From positions 744,001-808,000 of the forward strand of contig JAGYXB010000825.1 in the NCBI GenBank assembly GCA_022495005.1: a stretch of 64,000 nucleotides of DNA. Direction: 5' to 3'. The notes under the pieces are model-generated. The model was not told the DNA's origin. It saw only the letters and a list, made by a program, of their open reading frames with translations, and searched no databases. The translations under genes and the position numbers were made by a program. This stretch comes from Rhyacophila brunnea. Its lineage: Eukaryota > Arthropoda > Insecta > Trichoptera > Rhyacophilidae. This document shows, piece after piece, positions 1 through 10,329 of this stretch. Position 1 is the first letter of the stretch. Each line of letters begins with the position of its first letter.

Positions 1-130
1 CCAAATTATACAAACTTATAGTGAACATTACAAATTATTGATTTAAGACGTTCACAACATGACATTTAGAAATAAAGAAATATTATTAAAACAGTGTTAC
101 ATAAAAGTTATTAAACAGTAGTGAAGTGTG
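1..130 (-). mobile_element. Non-LTR retrotransposon 3' end fragment (family E), cut by the window edge
   Basis: The segment carries the motif AAGACGTTCACAACATGACA, which recurs at 34570, 35310 and, in altered form, at 9530 and 41550. In the fuller copy at 9475-9995 this motif lies in the 3' untranslated end of a LINE whose reverse-transcriptase tail is on the minus strand. Only the 3' UTR is visible here and the terminal A/T-rich tail would lie before base 1. Assignment rests on similarity to the other copies. Confidence 0.55.
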
Positions 131-204
131 AATTCGTGCAAAAAAAATTATGTACATGCGCTCAATTCTCCGTTAATATAAAGCTTGACACTTTCACGGT
201 TGTT

Positions 205-360
205 TGTTGTCGTACGCCCACGATGGCCGAGCAGTAACGCGTCGGCTTATAATGTCGTCGGTCCCGGGTTCAAATCCCGGATCTGGCAAATTCATATTCT
301 GTTTTTCAATATGCGTTTAGACTAGTTTGGACCGATTTTTTCTTAAAAACAAAAAAAAAT
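205..360 (+). mobile_element. tRNA-derived SINE (family R), copy 1
   Basis: A tRNA-like head has an A box (TGGCCGAGCAGT, 224-235) and a B box (GGTTCAAATCC, 268-278). The T arm pairs as CCGGG with CCCGG around a TTCAAAT loop. The acceptor ends (CCCACGA and ATCTGGC) do not pair, so this is not a working tRNA gene. A non-tRNA body follows and ends in an A-rich tail at about 345-360. A second copy lies on the minus strand at 57458-57585, sharing TCTGGCAAAT and the following TGTTTTTCAAT. Pol III transcription from the internal boxes is expected for this class. Confidence 0.7.
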
Positions 361-1520
361 GTTAATACAACTACCATCATATTATGAAGGTCCATAAGAT
401 TTTCTTGGGATCAAACATGGTGATGGAATGTCATTGGAATATAATGTAATAGTTTTTTGGGTTGTCACCACGTATTTTTCCTTTTTCTTTCTTCGACGTT
501 TCGGGCTCGGTACAAAAGTAATTCTCGAAAGATAATGTGATCACCTACACGAAATAAAATAAACACTAATACCAAAAACCTGAATCTGAGATATAGGGGT
601 TTTATTGAATAATTCATTTATTATTCATAAAAGCACCGTTTAATTAGCTTCTCAATAGATCGAACATACAATCTTAATATTCTTAGAATACAAAAAATAC
701 AATTTTATTTATAATGAAATATTGTAAGAAAAACATATTTGAACGACTGTACGGAAAAGCACTACATCGCAACACAATTTTTTTTAAATATGGACTAAGT
801 GCCACGCTCTATATCGTAAACAGGGAACTATGTCTCAATGCCACATATTAACCAAACAGCACTTAGTGCCTATTTTAAAAATAATCACGCTGACTCTTAC
901 GCCCAGAGCTATTTTTGAATATCCATAGAAGCTCTAATATATATTTTTTGGCACTTAGACATATTATATTAAATTTATGATATTGGCGATGGCACATAGA
1001 AAATTTTCGGGCACTAAGTGACTTTTTTATTTCATGTATTCATGTATTAAAGTGTACTTATGTGTATGAATGAGAAATGTCCGTGAATGTTTAACGATTA
1101 ATATAGGTTTGAAAATAAATAATTTTATTGGTTTTAGAGGCCGAAGGTGGGCCGCTAATCGTCGAATGAAAGCATCTGGAAAATAACAAGCCGCAATAAA
1201 GAACAATCGTGATGTTTCTGCAGTAGTAATTTAATATTTTTAGGCTATCACAAATCATATGAGGTCGTTTTTGCAAACATATAATATTTATCGGACATGA
1301 CTAAAAAATGAGGTCAATTGAGAACGAAATACGTAAATGGTTGAAACAATAATTATTATTATATTTTTTGTCAATATCAAATTACGTATTATTTTCTATA
1401 CACATTTTGATAGACTCAAACCACAAGATGAATAAGTCCACGTTTCTTAGTAATCAGCTTTCTTTCTTTTTGTGTTGTTATGTTTTCTGCAATGGATCCA
1501 TCCGTCCATTCCATCCGCTT
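361..1520. other. No gene seen; possible small MITE at 785-1035
   Basis: AT-rich DNA without a credible reading frame. Between 785 and 1035 the motif GGCACTAAGTG occurs four times in direct and inverted form, at about 794-803, 869-878, 951-958 and 1010-1020. The outermost pair is inverted, as in a small inverted-repeat element, but no target duplication was recognised. Confidence 0.4.
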
Positions 1521-1770
1521 AGCAACCAATAATGGTGTCGAAAAAACTTTTCATACAAAACAGAATTAACTGAAAATGAATTCAATTCTACTTAAAGATG
1601 GCTAAAAGTATTAAAAGAATGCATTGGCATCGTGTTCTGATATATTCTAAAAGTTCCAAATGTCTAGCTAGTCGGAAAGTTAGTTAAAAATCGATTGCAA
1701 GATTTGTACTGGATAAACAACCACCGGACAAACAAGAATACGAGCTAATAAAAACGTTGTAAAATATGCT
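1521..1770 (-). repeat. Interspersed repeat family A, copy 1 (partial)
   Basis: Family A is a 450-500 bp repeat with ten copies in this window. One end has AGATAAAAAGAACTTTTTAT followed by TACAACGTTTTT, and the other ends in AAAAACGTTGTA, so the two ends carry a 12-bp inverted repeat. Inside is an imperfect hairpin, GTTGCTAGGACCACCCCCTTAGCAAC. This copy lacks the AGATAAAAAG end and stops within the GCAACC hairpin. It adjoins family B and an LTR in the same order as the inverted block at 6956-8293. It most resembles a non-autonomous DNA transposon; the superfamily is unknown. Confidence 0.7.
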
Positions 1771-1789
1771 CTTACAGTAGATACTACAT

Positions 1790-2107
1790 AATATATTATT
1801 AAATATAATTCTGACAGGCTACACCCCAATACATTACATTTTGAATTATGAGTGTCCTACGAAAATGTAACACACATTATACACATGCAATAACGTGTGT
1901 TGCAACTTTCAAATACACCAATATTTAATGAACGTCAGTGTATAAACCGAGAGCAGTTTTCAGAATGAAATAGAAGCGTATTCTTGACTTGTGGTTAAGT
2001 TTATCCCATATTCTCGACACTCGAGATCGGTTGCCGTGTTATGTTTTCGGCAACAGAAATCCTTACCAACGGGCCCCGATCGTTCACGTGGTCCAGTGGA
2101 ACGTGTA
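1790..2107 (+). repeat. Repeat family B copy 1 joined to LTR leader-like sequence
   Basis: Family B is recognised by GAGTGTCCTACGAAAAT, then TGAATGAGCGTCAGTG-like and TATTCTTGACACGTGTTTAAG-like motifs, then a segment related to CTCGAGATCGGTT. Other copies lie at 3893-4025, 7437-7780, 21093-21620, 57165-57410 and 61035-61345. In this copy, B is replaced after GAGATCGGTTGCC by a segment containing GTTCACGTGGTCCAGT that borders the LTR. The same junction occurs in the inverted block at 7.4 kb. Confidence 0.6.
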
Positions 2108-2588
2108 TGTCAGTAATAAGACTTAATAGATGTTAATCTTCAGAGATGTTTATTCGTCAATTCTCAATTTACAACTACATCGTGTATAAATAAAAGGGAA
2201 AGAACTCAAGAGAGTTCGATCCACAGTGAAACAACTAGGTGAGCAGAGCTGAGTTAAGTTCGAACAAGTTGAATGGTCCGAGTTGAATGCTATCAGAATC
2301 ATTTACTATAGTATAAATATGAAATAGTAAGTAACTAATATTAGTGACGCTTAGTTAATGTACGAGGGTTTATACGTGTGTAGTAATACAGCTAGATAGG
2401 GTGGATAAATTAGGGTTGATCAATAATATAATATTGAGAAGGTAAATTGTAATAGTCGAAATCACACCGATTGAATATTCTTAACAATAGTACGTAATTA
2501 GTAACTTAGGGTGTCGATGAAATAAGCAAAAGACAATTTATTGTCATTGGGGAGATATCATAGAGGGGGGAGTTATAGATCCATAACA
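2108..2588 (-). mobile_element. LTR-like sequence, copy 1 (481 bp)
   Basis: Read on the minus strand, the segment starts TGTTATGGATC and ends ACTGACA, giving the TG...CA termini of an LTR. It contains a polyadenylation-type ACGAATAAACATC near its 3' end. The copy at 6956-7436 has exactly the same length, 481 bp. Just beyond the 3' end lies CTGGACCACGTGA-like sequence in the place of a primer-binding site. The TGTTATG start suggests BEL/Pao or Ty3-type, but no gag or pol was found, so the class is uncertain. Confidence 0.6.
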
Positions 2589-2700
2589 GTGTTAGAGGCG
2601 TAAGGATTCGATATCTCGATTTTCAAAGAAATAATCGTGAAAATCCGACTTTCTAAAATATATCGCCAGAGAGTTCTGTCAGCACCAATTTTCTTTGACG

Positions 2701-3225
2701 AAAATGATGTAACTGAATCGTCGAAAGATTTTTAAAAAGGGGGCCTCGAAACGGTTCAAACCAGAGATAAAATTATTAAATTAGATACAAAAATTTTATA
2801 ATGATCCTGCAACTAACATCAAAGAGGTTTATGTATGTATAACGGGTGCCGGACGAAATCCCGAAGGCCGAAGTCCCGAAGGTCAAAATCCCGAATGCTG
2901 AAATCTCCAATGGCTGAAATCCCGAAAGTCTAAATCCCGAAAGCCGAAATCCCGAAGGCCGAAATCCCGAAAAATACAAATACAGTAATAATTGTTACTG
3001 TTTGTATTTTTTTTAATTTTTCGGGATTTCGGCCATTCGGGATTTTAGCGTTCGGGATTTCAGTATTTGGGATTTCGGCCTTCGGGATTTCGACTTTCGG
3101 GATTTAGGCTTTCGGGATTTCGTCCATTCGGGGTTTCAGCATTCGGGATTTCGGCCTTCGGGATTTCGACCCAAACCCATGTATAACAACCATTCAAACA
3201 GATACGTAGGTACTTGTAAAGTAAA
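2701..3225 (+). repeat. Repeat family N copy 1, split by a foldback element
   Basis: The flanks of the foldback element (2701-2843 and 3188-3225) form one repeat seen again at 34290-34490 and, inverted, at 24925-25050. Shared landmarks are AAAAAGGGG...TCGAAAC, GCAACTAACATCA and CAAACAGATA. The other copies lack the foldback element, so they serve as related empty sites. The identity of N is unknown. Confidence 0.6.
2844..3178. mobile_element. Foldback element FB1 with 15-bp tandem-repeat arms
   Basis: The left arm (about 2848-2972) is made of eight degenerate 15-bp units of the form GGCCGAAATCCCGAA. The right arm (about 3018-3170) is the same array in inverse orientation. The loop between them is itself palindromic (AAATACAAACAGTA-like on both sides). 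The element is bounded by GGGT...ACCC and flanked by identical 9-bp duplications ATGTATAAC at 2835-2843 and 3179-3187. Nine-base duplications are known for Foldback and Mutator-type elements. It encodes no protein; the 15-bp period keeps frames open and creates spurious repetitive ORFs. Confidence 0.85.
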
Positions 3226-3892
3226 GTAAACTACTACTATTATTATAATATTATGCCAACAATAATAATTAGTTTCAGTTACAGTGTGTGATTTTCGGAT
3301 AGAGATACTCGTACCTTTATTGATATTTTTACTTGGTAGTTGGAATGAATGATTTTTATTTTATTTTTTATCAAAGGGGCTTCAAAATCATTCAGTATCC
3401 CAGTTCTCCAAATCCCTAAACCATTCACAGAGCTCTGCAAGCCGTATAGCAGAGATTAAAACAATACTAATCTACTTACTTCGATAAAATATTCATTCAT
3501 TTTGAATACTGGTTTCATATTGAGATTGTCAATTTGATTTCGACTATTAATTCGCCCACAATGAAGCAGAAACAGTTATGTTTTTTCTAGCGAGTAGAAT
3601 TTCATACCTGGCTTTAATTTATATAGCGTTACTCCAATCATTGTAACATAAAATTATTAATTTTGAGTTAATTGAGTTTGTACTTATATCTACTTTAAAT
3701 ATATGCGGTACGACTAAGTATATGCGCCTACATGAACCAATAAACGGTACGTTCGACCCCTCTATCACCTGTCGATCCTTCCGTCGTAGAAGTTATAAAA
3801 GCCAATCTATGCAGTACGCCTGCGCCGACTATATCATACTTACAGGGACACCGGCTAAATCGACTGAATTAATGTAATTTTAACTATTTTCG
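3226..3892. other. No gene seen
   Basis: AT-rich. At 3720-3850 the base composition rises and a TATAAAAGCC motif occurs at about 3795, which could be a promoter remnant of an old retroelement, but no coding sequence follows. Confidence 0.3.
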
Positions 3893-4025
3893 TCTTGGAA
3901 GAAATATTCATTGGAATCAGGGAAAACAAAATTAATGGGAACTGGTCGGGTGTGGTATAGCAGGCTTCGGATCTTGATTGTGGATAAATATGGGATAAAC
4001 TGAAGCATGTGCTATTTTCAATAGT
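3893..4025 (-). repeat. Repeat family B fragment
   Basis: On the minus strand it contains GTTTATCCCATATTTATCC, then CAGTTCCCATTAATTTTG and TTTTCCCTGATT. These match family B at 21300-21390 and 61240-61335, where GTTCCCATTA and TTCCCTGG also follow in the same order. Confidence 0.5.
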
Positions 4026-5360
4026 TACATAATATATCATTTTTTATCACTGGCGAAAGGTGACTTTTGGAAAGAGGTAGGCTGTGGAGATCAGAGAACA
4101 CACTTCACACTTAATGATAACGACACACTAATACGATGAAATTTCAAAAACTCACTGACGACATAAAATTGAGCGATGAGTTTAAATTACGTATTTTTTA
4201 AACAATTATTATATAAATAAATAATCATTAGATATAATTTATATTTGTCATGACAACAATGTCATGCGCAAAGGTTTTAGGCTCTGCGATCGGAGCCTAC
4301 CATATTTCATACAATTCGATATACTGACTGAGGTTACGGGACGTAAAGTTCATACGAAAAAATATCACAATACCTTGACAAATAATCCGTCATTTATTTA
4401 CGTCAAGACAGACGGCGCGCTGTGGTATATATTTTTTAAACAGATTACATATTATTATTTTGTAATCTGTATAATACATTCCTACATATATGACATCTGT
4501 CGTTGGCAAATAAAATAATTTTTATAGAATATAAATAATCAAGTGATATTTAAAATATATCTCAATATGCAATTAAAAAATATTTTTCTGAAGAAATTAA
4601 GCTTTAAATAATCGCCTAGTATAGAGTCTTCGCCACTGTTAGTTATATATGTAATAAAGTTTGTCACGTAAACAAAACGCGCATTCAATATTTGACGACT
4701 GTCTAATCAATCTGTTCTGTGATTGGAATGCCTTTTTCCGAATGCCAGCATATAATTTCTACGTCTTGTTTTCGTATTTGTATTATTATAGTTGCATATA
4801 AATGCGTGGACTAAACAAATACAGACCCCTTAAAATCAACCCGCCTCGCACTACACTCGGTCTCAATCAAGCATATCACGAGGTCCTGCGTTTGGATGTA
4901 AAGCATCAGGAGTTTTCCGCACTGGTAATGTCCTGAGAGCATATACTACGCACTCAAGTGAGCTTTGACTGACTAATGATTTTACTCTAATACAAAGTGT
5001 CATGGTATAAAAAGTCACGGAGAATTAACAATAAAAAAAAGAATTCAATATGAAATGCGTGGACTATAACTATTTTTTGATTAAAAATGATATACTTATA
5101 CAAAAAAAAGATCTAAGTGCAATAAAACCTAAGCAGTGTACATCCTTATCATCACCATTATTGTATCAATAAAATTCCTTTGAGTTGAAGCTATAAAAAG
5201 ATGCTAGATAAGAAATTATTCCCAGGAGAGCTAGAAACAAGAAATTTAAAACGAATAATTTTGCATCCGAAGTATGTAGTTCGATTTCCGATAGCCAAGT
5301 AAGAAAACAGTATGAAACCTCTATGCGGAATAAATTTAAATATTATTCTCGCTGTATTAA
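4026..5360. other. No gene seen
   Basis: AT-rich DNA with no reading frame resembling a known protein and no repeat shared elsewhere in the window that I could recognise. A short GC-richer patch at 4825-4970 has no sustained open frame. Confidence 0.4.
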
Positions 5361-5361
5361 T

Positions 5362-5767
5362 GGTAACCGAACAAAACAGAACATGACAAAACAGAATAGC
5401 CAGGGGAAAAATATAATCTAAGGGAAAAATGAAACATTATTTTTTGTGGAATCTATTTAGGTTAGGTTAGGTTAGGTCAGGTTATTATTTCGTTGTACCT
5501 AGTCACCCAATCATTTTGAACTATTATGTTGATTAAGATGTGATATCCTAAGCTTACCGGCAACACCGAGTTAAGTTTATTTGAGGCTTTCTAGCGATTA
5601 GGAATGCAGAAATTAGGTATATAATTTGATTTATTATGGCGTATTGAAAATCTTTGCTATTAACAATTTATCAACATAATAGAGATAGGACAATTTCAAT
5701 ATTAAATTTATATTGTTCCTGAAAGGTCGTAGTTATATTTATCGTTGTTCTATTTTGTCATGAAACC
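5362..5767 (+). mobile_element. MITE-like repeat family J, copy 1, containing (TTAGG)4
   Basis: The ends are inverted repeats rich in ACAAAACAGAAC: GGTAACCGAACAAAACAGAA at the left and ATCGTTGTTCTATTTTGTCA at the right. An inverted second copy lies at 8767-9142. The shared interior includes CATTTTGAAC, GTACCTAGTCACCCAATCAT and GCCGGCAA. Bases 5457-5476 are four exact TTAGG units, the arthropod telomere repeat, followed by TCAGG. Confidence 0.65.
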
Positions 5768-6099
5768 ATTAATGGGATACATAAGAAATAGTTATGCTTT
5801 TTGACCATACTGAATTTTCAATGGATGTGTGTAATAACTATTTTTAATATAATAACTAATATTAAGGCTATATATGTTATAAAAAAGTCAGGTCTATGGC
5901 CGTCTGCACATTTTGTCCTCATGCGAGGCATAATTACGTTGTTTCTGTTTAAAAAAAAATTCACGGCGCCCTTAAGATGAATCCTTTACTCAACCTTTCT
6001 AAAAGAGGCATATAGCGGAAAAATACGAAACTTGCAATTTGAGACATTTTTTGGATAATTTACAATTTCAACAGTATTAATTAATAAAAATGTATCTGA
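5768..6099. other. No gene seen
   Basis: AT-rich spacer. The phrase CTTGCAATTTGAGACA (about 6031-6046) also occurs at 55368-55382, so it may be part of a further low-copy repeat. Confidence 0.3.
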
Positions 6100-6375
6100 A
6101 AAATTGAAAAAGAAAAACTTTTTTATTTCAAGTCAAAGATAAACTAACAATTATTGAAAAAAATGTAATAAAATGTGAATTTGTTGAATCGGACCGCATC
6201 TTTTTATTACATATATTTTTAAGTCATATTTAATATTAAAATTTAGTTTATTAAGTTTCTAAGTATCTCCTACGAGATTTTTGACAAATTCATAGTTTTA
6301 TTATTTTTTATATCTATTTTACAAAACATCGATTTTTCTAAAAATATAAATGTGTATAACTTGAAATCCTAATTA
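6100..6375 (+). repeat. Repeat family S, copy 1
   Basis: Collinear with 57785-58030. Shared stretches include AATGTGAATT, GACAAATTCATAGTTTT-like sequence, AATATAAATGTGTA and ACTTGAAA/ACTTAAAA. It is very AT-rich, with no terminal structure recognised. Confidence 0.45.
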
Positions 6376-6955
6376 AGTATGGAGACTTCTCTACTGATTT
6401 GAAATATTATATTACTGTTGAATAAACAATGCCAGGATAGGGCAAGGCAGTCATGTTTAAAAGCGTGCAAAATTACTACTGAATTAATAATTATTTACAT
6501 ATTATTTTATTATTTTAATGACAGCCATATTAATCGATATGATGTTAGTATTAAATACCTATACGGCTTGTTAAATCAATTCAATATTATTCCACTAACG
6601 AGCTGATTTCCCATTTTGATAATGGACAGCTACGGAGATGTGTTTATAAGATCTAAAATAAATTATAGAGTACAAGGATTAACAGCATTATCAATTTTGA
6701 AGCCATCTTTAAATTCCATTTAATTGTTAATTATTTTTTATTAGCATTGCTGATAATCCCCAGTCAAAGCGATAACTGTATTCACTATTAGCAATGTTAT
6801 TGTTATTATAGACTGCCGCGCCGGTTGGACTTAAAAAATTATCGCACATGAACAGCGGTGATTTTCTATAATGCAAATGACGCAATTGATTTGAAAGGGG
6901 GCGCCGAAGTAATTCAAACCAGTAACCAATACCTAATGGGTGTGGAATAACCGGC
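6376..6955. other. No gene seen
   Basis: Low-complexity AT-rich DNA. At 6890-6930 AAAGGGGGCGCCGAAGTAATTC followed by AAACCAG recalls the family N landmark at 2735-2765 and may be a short N remnant adjoining the LTR. Confidence 0.3.
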
Positions 6956-7436
6956 TGTTATGTATCAGTAACTCCTCTCTATCTGATATCTCCCCAATGA
7001 CAATACATTGTCTTTTGTTTAATTCATCGACACCCTAAGTTACTAATTATGTACTATTGTAAAGAATATTCGATCGGTGTGATTTCGACTATTGCATTGT
7101 ACCTACTTAATATTATACTATTGATCAACCCCTATTATCCACCCTATCTAGCTATGTTAATACACACATATAAAACCTTGTACATTAACTAAGCATCACT
7201 AATTATTACTTACTTACTATTTCATATTTATACTATTGTAAATGATTCTGATATCATTTAACTCAGACCATTCAACTTGTTCAATCTTAACTCAGCTCTG
7301 CTCACCGAGTTGTTTCACTGTGGATCGAACTCTCCTGAGTTCTTTCCCTTTCATTTATACACCATGTAATTGTAAATTGAGAATTGACGAATAAACATCT
7401 CTGAATATTAACATCTTTTAAGTCTTATTACTGACA
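6956..7436 (+). mobile_element. LTR-like sequence, copy 2 (481 bp)
   Basis: Starts TGTTATGTATC and ends ACTGACA. The interior collinear with 2108-2588 includes GATATCTCCCCAATGACAAT, TTGTCTTTTG, CATCGACACCCTAAG and ACGAATAAACATCTC. Downstream is ACTGGACCACGTGA, a candidate primer-binding region that should start close to an LTR end. No internal genes follow; family B begins within about 50 bp. Confidence 0.6.
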
Positions 7437-7780
7437 TAAACTGGACCACGTGAAGGATCGGGGCCCGTTGGTAAGGATTTCCGTTGCCGAAAACATAACA
7501 CGGCAACCGATCTCGAGTGTGGAAGAATATGGGATAAACTAAAGCGCGAGTCAAGAATACGCTTGTATTTCGTTCTGACAACTGCTCTCGGTTTATACAC
7601 TGACGTTCATTCAATATTGGTGTATTTAAAAGTTGCAACACACGCTATTGCACGTGTATAATGTGTGTTACATTTTCGTAGGACACTCACACTTCAAAAT
7701 CATGCTTCAAAATGTAGTGTATTGGGGTGTAGCCTGTCAGAATCCTATTTATAATATGTTATGTAGTATCTACTGTACGA
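7437..7780 (-). repeat. Repeat family B, copy 2, joined to LTR leader
   Basis: On the minus strand this runs CCAATACACTACATTTTG, GTCCTACGAAAATG, TGAACGTCAGTGTATAAACC and TATTCTTGACTCGCG, then CTCGAGATCGGTTGCCG. It departs from stand-alone B copies at the same point as copy 1 (after ATCGGTTGCCG), entering GTTATGTTTTCGGCAACG and the LTR. Overlapping short frames are shadows and not supported as genes. Confidence 0.6.
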
Positions 7781-8293
7781 GCATATTTTACAACGTTTTT
7801 CTTAGCTCGTATTCTTGTTTGTCCGGTGGTTGTTTATCCAGTACATATCTTGCAATCGTTTTTTAACTAACTTCCCGACTAGCTAGACATTTGAAACTTA
7901 GAATATATCAGAACACGATGCCAATGCATTCTTTTAATACTTTTAGCCATCTTTAATTAGAATTGAATTCATTTTCAGTTAAGTCTGTTTTGTATGAAAA
8001 GTTATTTCGGAAGAAATCCGTAATCCAATACACTATTATTGGTTGCTAAGGGGGTGGTCCTAGCAACCAAATTATTAATATATACGTGTGTTACTATGGA
8101 AATCAAAATGACATTTCAGTATTCTATGTATCTTGTTTGTTCGTTTGTTACAAAATAGCAAAAAAATGATTTGTTGACAATTACCTTATTTGTCCTAAAT
8201 TATTAATACATAGAATTGTCAAGTTTATATGATTCAACGGAAAATTTAAAAACGTTGTATATAAAAAGTTCTTTTTATCCTGTAATTATTTAA
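7781..8293 (+). repeat. Interspersed repeat family A, copy 2
   Basis: Near full-length copy starting TTACAACGTTTTTCTTAGC and ending AAAGTTCTTTTTATCCTGTA. It holds the hairpin TTGCTAAGGGGGTGGTCC then TAGCAACC at about 8042-8070. It follows family B directly, as copy 1 does in inverse orientation. Confidence 0.75.
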
Positions 8294-8766
8294 TATAAAT
8301 TTATAATTCCCAGTACATAATATAACGGATTAAAAACACGTTTCAAAATAATTGAAAACATTACCGAGTGCGAATAAAAATAATCACAAAACGCCTCACT
8401 TTATTGATTGAGGAAGCGCCTCTTAAATTGTTTAATATTCACGGATTAAAAAACACCAACGGTTAGCAATAATAATTATTAGGAGATTACCTGTTTCGGA
8501 TGGCGTCTTCATAAAAAGCTTCGGTGAGCAGCTTTTTTTAAGAATATAATTGAAAGTTTGTGAGGCTTCGGCGGACATAAAGAGGCAGTATGACAGGTCA
8601 TTTCCTTTAAGAGTGCCGTAATAGTGGTAAAAAAGGGTATTAGGCGGCTTTGGTAACGTGCAACATGTTAAATACCCGGGGGAATCAAATTGTATTGATG
8701 TTACTATGTAATAATAAATATTATACAACTACTTTAAGCGTGTTGAAACCAAGGCTGTAGAGCAGA
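8294..8766. other. No gene seen
   Basis: AT-rich spacer; an open minus-strand stretch at 8432-8728 has no recognisable motif, no splice context and no homologue known to me. Confidence 0.35.
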
Positions 8767-9142
8767 GGTGAGGAAAACAGAACAGTTACAAAACAGAACA
8801 ACGATAAATATAACTATGACCTTTCAGGAAAAATATAAATTTAATATTGAAATAGTCCTATCTCTATTATGTTGATAGATTTTTAATAGCACAGATTTTC
8901 AATACGCCATAATAAATCAAATTATATACAGTGTTGCCGTACAGTATATATTATAGTGTTGCCGGCAAGCTAAGGATATCTCATATTAATCAAATTAATA
9001 CAATATGTTCAAAATGATTGGGTGACTAGGTACAACGAAATAATGACCTAACCTAACTTAACCTAAATAGATTCCTCAAAAAATAATGTTTCATTTTCCC
9101 ACTGGCTGTTCTGTTTTGTCACTGTTCTGTTTTGTCCGGTTA
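8767..9142 (-). mobile_element. MITE-like repeat family J, copy 2
   Basis: Inverted relative to copy 1. Ends are AGGAAAACAGAACAGTTACA and, at the other side, TGTTCTGTTTTGTCCGG. The telomere-like tract is present but decayed (CCTAACCTAACTTAACC). Its presence in both copies shows it belongs to the element. Confidence 0.65.
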
Positions 9143-9149
9143 CCCCCTC

Positions 9150-9470
9150 TGTTAGCAGTAAAAATTTCTAACGGCCCACCGGTTCCACAGTAATGGTGAT
9201 CTTTAAAGTAGGGAAGTAACTTTTAAAGTAGTTTTTAAAACCCCTACCGCCCACCATGAATGCTGGAATGCCCACTAGTAGATGGTAGGGACAGGTTGAC
9301 TACCCCTGTTGTAGAGACCCAATCTTTGGAGGTTGATTATTATAACAGAAAACTGAAATTAATAACTCCACTAAAACACACCCGGTTTTAATCGGGTGTA
9401 TCGCGGGACTCTACATTTGTTGTGAAGCATTAGTAATTTTTGTAACTGGAAATATCACACACAATATAAC
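9150..9470. other. No gene seen
   Basis: Moderate GC content. A short CACCCGGTTTTAATCGGGTG palindrome lies at about 9379-9399 (stem ACCCG/CGGGT). No coding frame or repeat match found. Confidence 0.3.
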
Positions 9471-9474
9471 ACTC

Positions 9475-9995
9475 GCAATTCAAATTTATTTATTTTTACA
9501 TACGGTGAAAATTACAAATTAAAAAATTAAGACTTTCACAACATGAAAACATTAAAAACAAAGACAGTATTAAACAGTGTAAAAAAGAAATAAATATAAT
9601 ACGCAGTATCACAAAAACAGTATGAAAAGTAAAGTAAAATGTTAAATTATAAAGCGTGTAAGCACACCGAATGAGCTAAGTGGACCCTATTTAGAGAATT
9701 TATAAAACAACGCCCACCTATACTCATCCGCGCGTAGGTGGAATATATCAACATCCGAAGCGATTTGGTTGAACAGAGTTGTTGCCTTCCCAATTGGCAT
9801 CACCAATGACAGGTTAGTTCTGCTCCTTGGGAGAACAAACAACTGATGCTCTCGATTTATAAGATAGTTATCAGGGAGACACAGGTCAATACCACCCATA
9901 ATGGCAGGGTTCTCATTTATACCACGTATAAGTCGAAAAATATACGTGGCCAGATATTGATATCTTCTAGCATTTAAACTACAGTATGTAAGCAT
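9475..9995 (-). pseudogene. LINE (family E) reverse-transcriptase C-terminal end plus 3' UTR
   Basis: The minus-strand frame 9995-9687 reads as the C-terminal tail of a non-LTR reverse transcriptase. Landmarks in order are a YLATYIFRLIRG-like segment, GGIDLCLPDNYL, LFVLPRSRTNLSLVMPIGKA, TLFNQIA and DIFHLRADEYRWALFYKFSK, then a stop. The 3' UTR (9686-9475) ends in TAAATAAATAAATTTG-type sequence. Other copies (35270-35715, 35962-36117) preserve the same residues, for example DNYLRN and LPRCRTNLP. The pattern is typical of jockey/CR1-type LINEs of insects. The element is 5'-truncated and has no start or catalytic domain here. Confidence 0.75.
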
Positions 9996-10329
9996 ACAGA
10001 CAGATTGGAAAAATATTGTCGTCGGGTATATTGTCTTTCATTGTTGGCAGGTAGAACCCAAAGTAGGGGAAAATAGTCTCCTAATACTGGCAATCCTTTC
10101 AAAATATATCGTAGCGCCACGACGGCGGCCATGTCACTTCAAGTTATAATTTTCGCAGTCTAAATTTAATTTCGTTGTAATACGATAGGGCGCAGGTAAT
10201 CTAATACACATGTTTCTGAAGTGTTTTAAAATGATGTATGTAAATATATTTTCAAAAATAGAATATGTTTACACCATTCTCGATATAGGTGCCTCTTGAG
10301 TATGCTCCTTTTATGAGGGTGTTTAACCT
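9996..10329. other. No gene seen
   Basis: GTGTTTTAAAATGATGTATG near 10220-10240 matches the right arm of the family I element at 50280-50300 and may be a fragment of that family. Nothing else recognised. Confidence 0.3.

Noticed and set aside
2776..2979. Repetitive ORFs rich in GFRPSGFR or PKAEIPN in the foldback elements (also 10769-11089)
   Set aside because: The 15-bp repeat unit is a multiple of three, so frames stay open by arithmetic. They lie inside inverted arrays on both strands and have no start or splice context.
5457..5476. Chromosome-end or fusion-derived telomeric sequence
   Set aside because: Only four units, located within a MITE whose second copy has the same tract.
7418..7641. 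Frames with SLSHILPHSRS-like words in several family B copies as a conserved protein
   Set aside because: The shared words follow from nucleotide similarity of the repeat; frames are short, shift between copies and have no common start or end.
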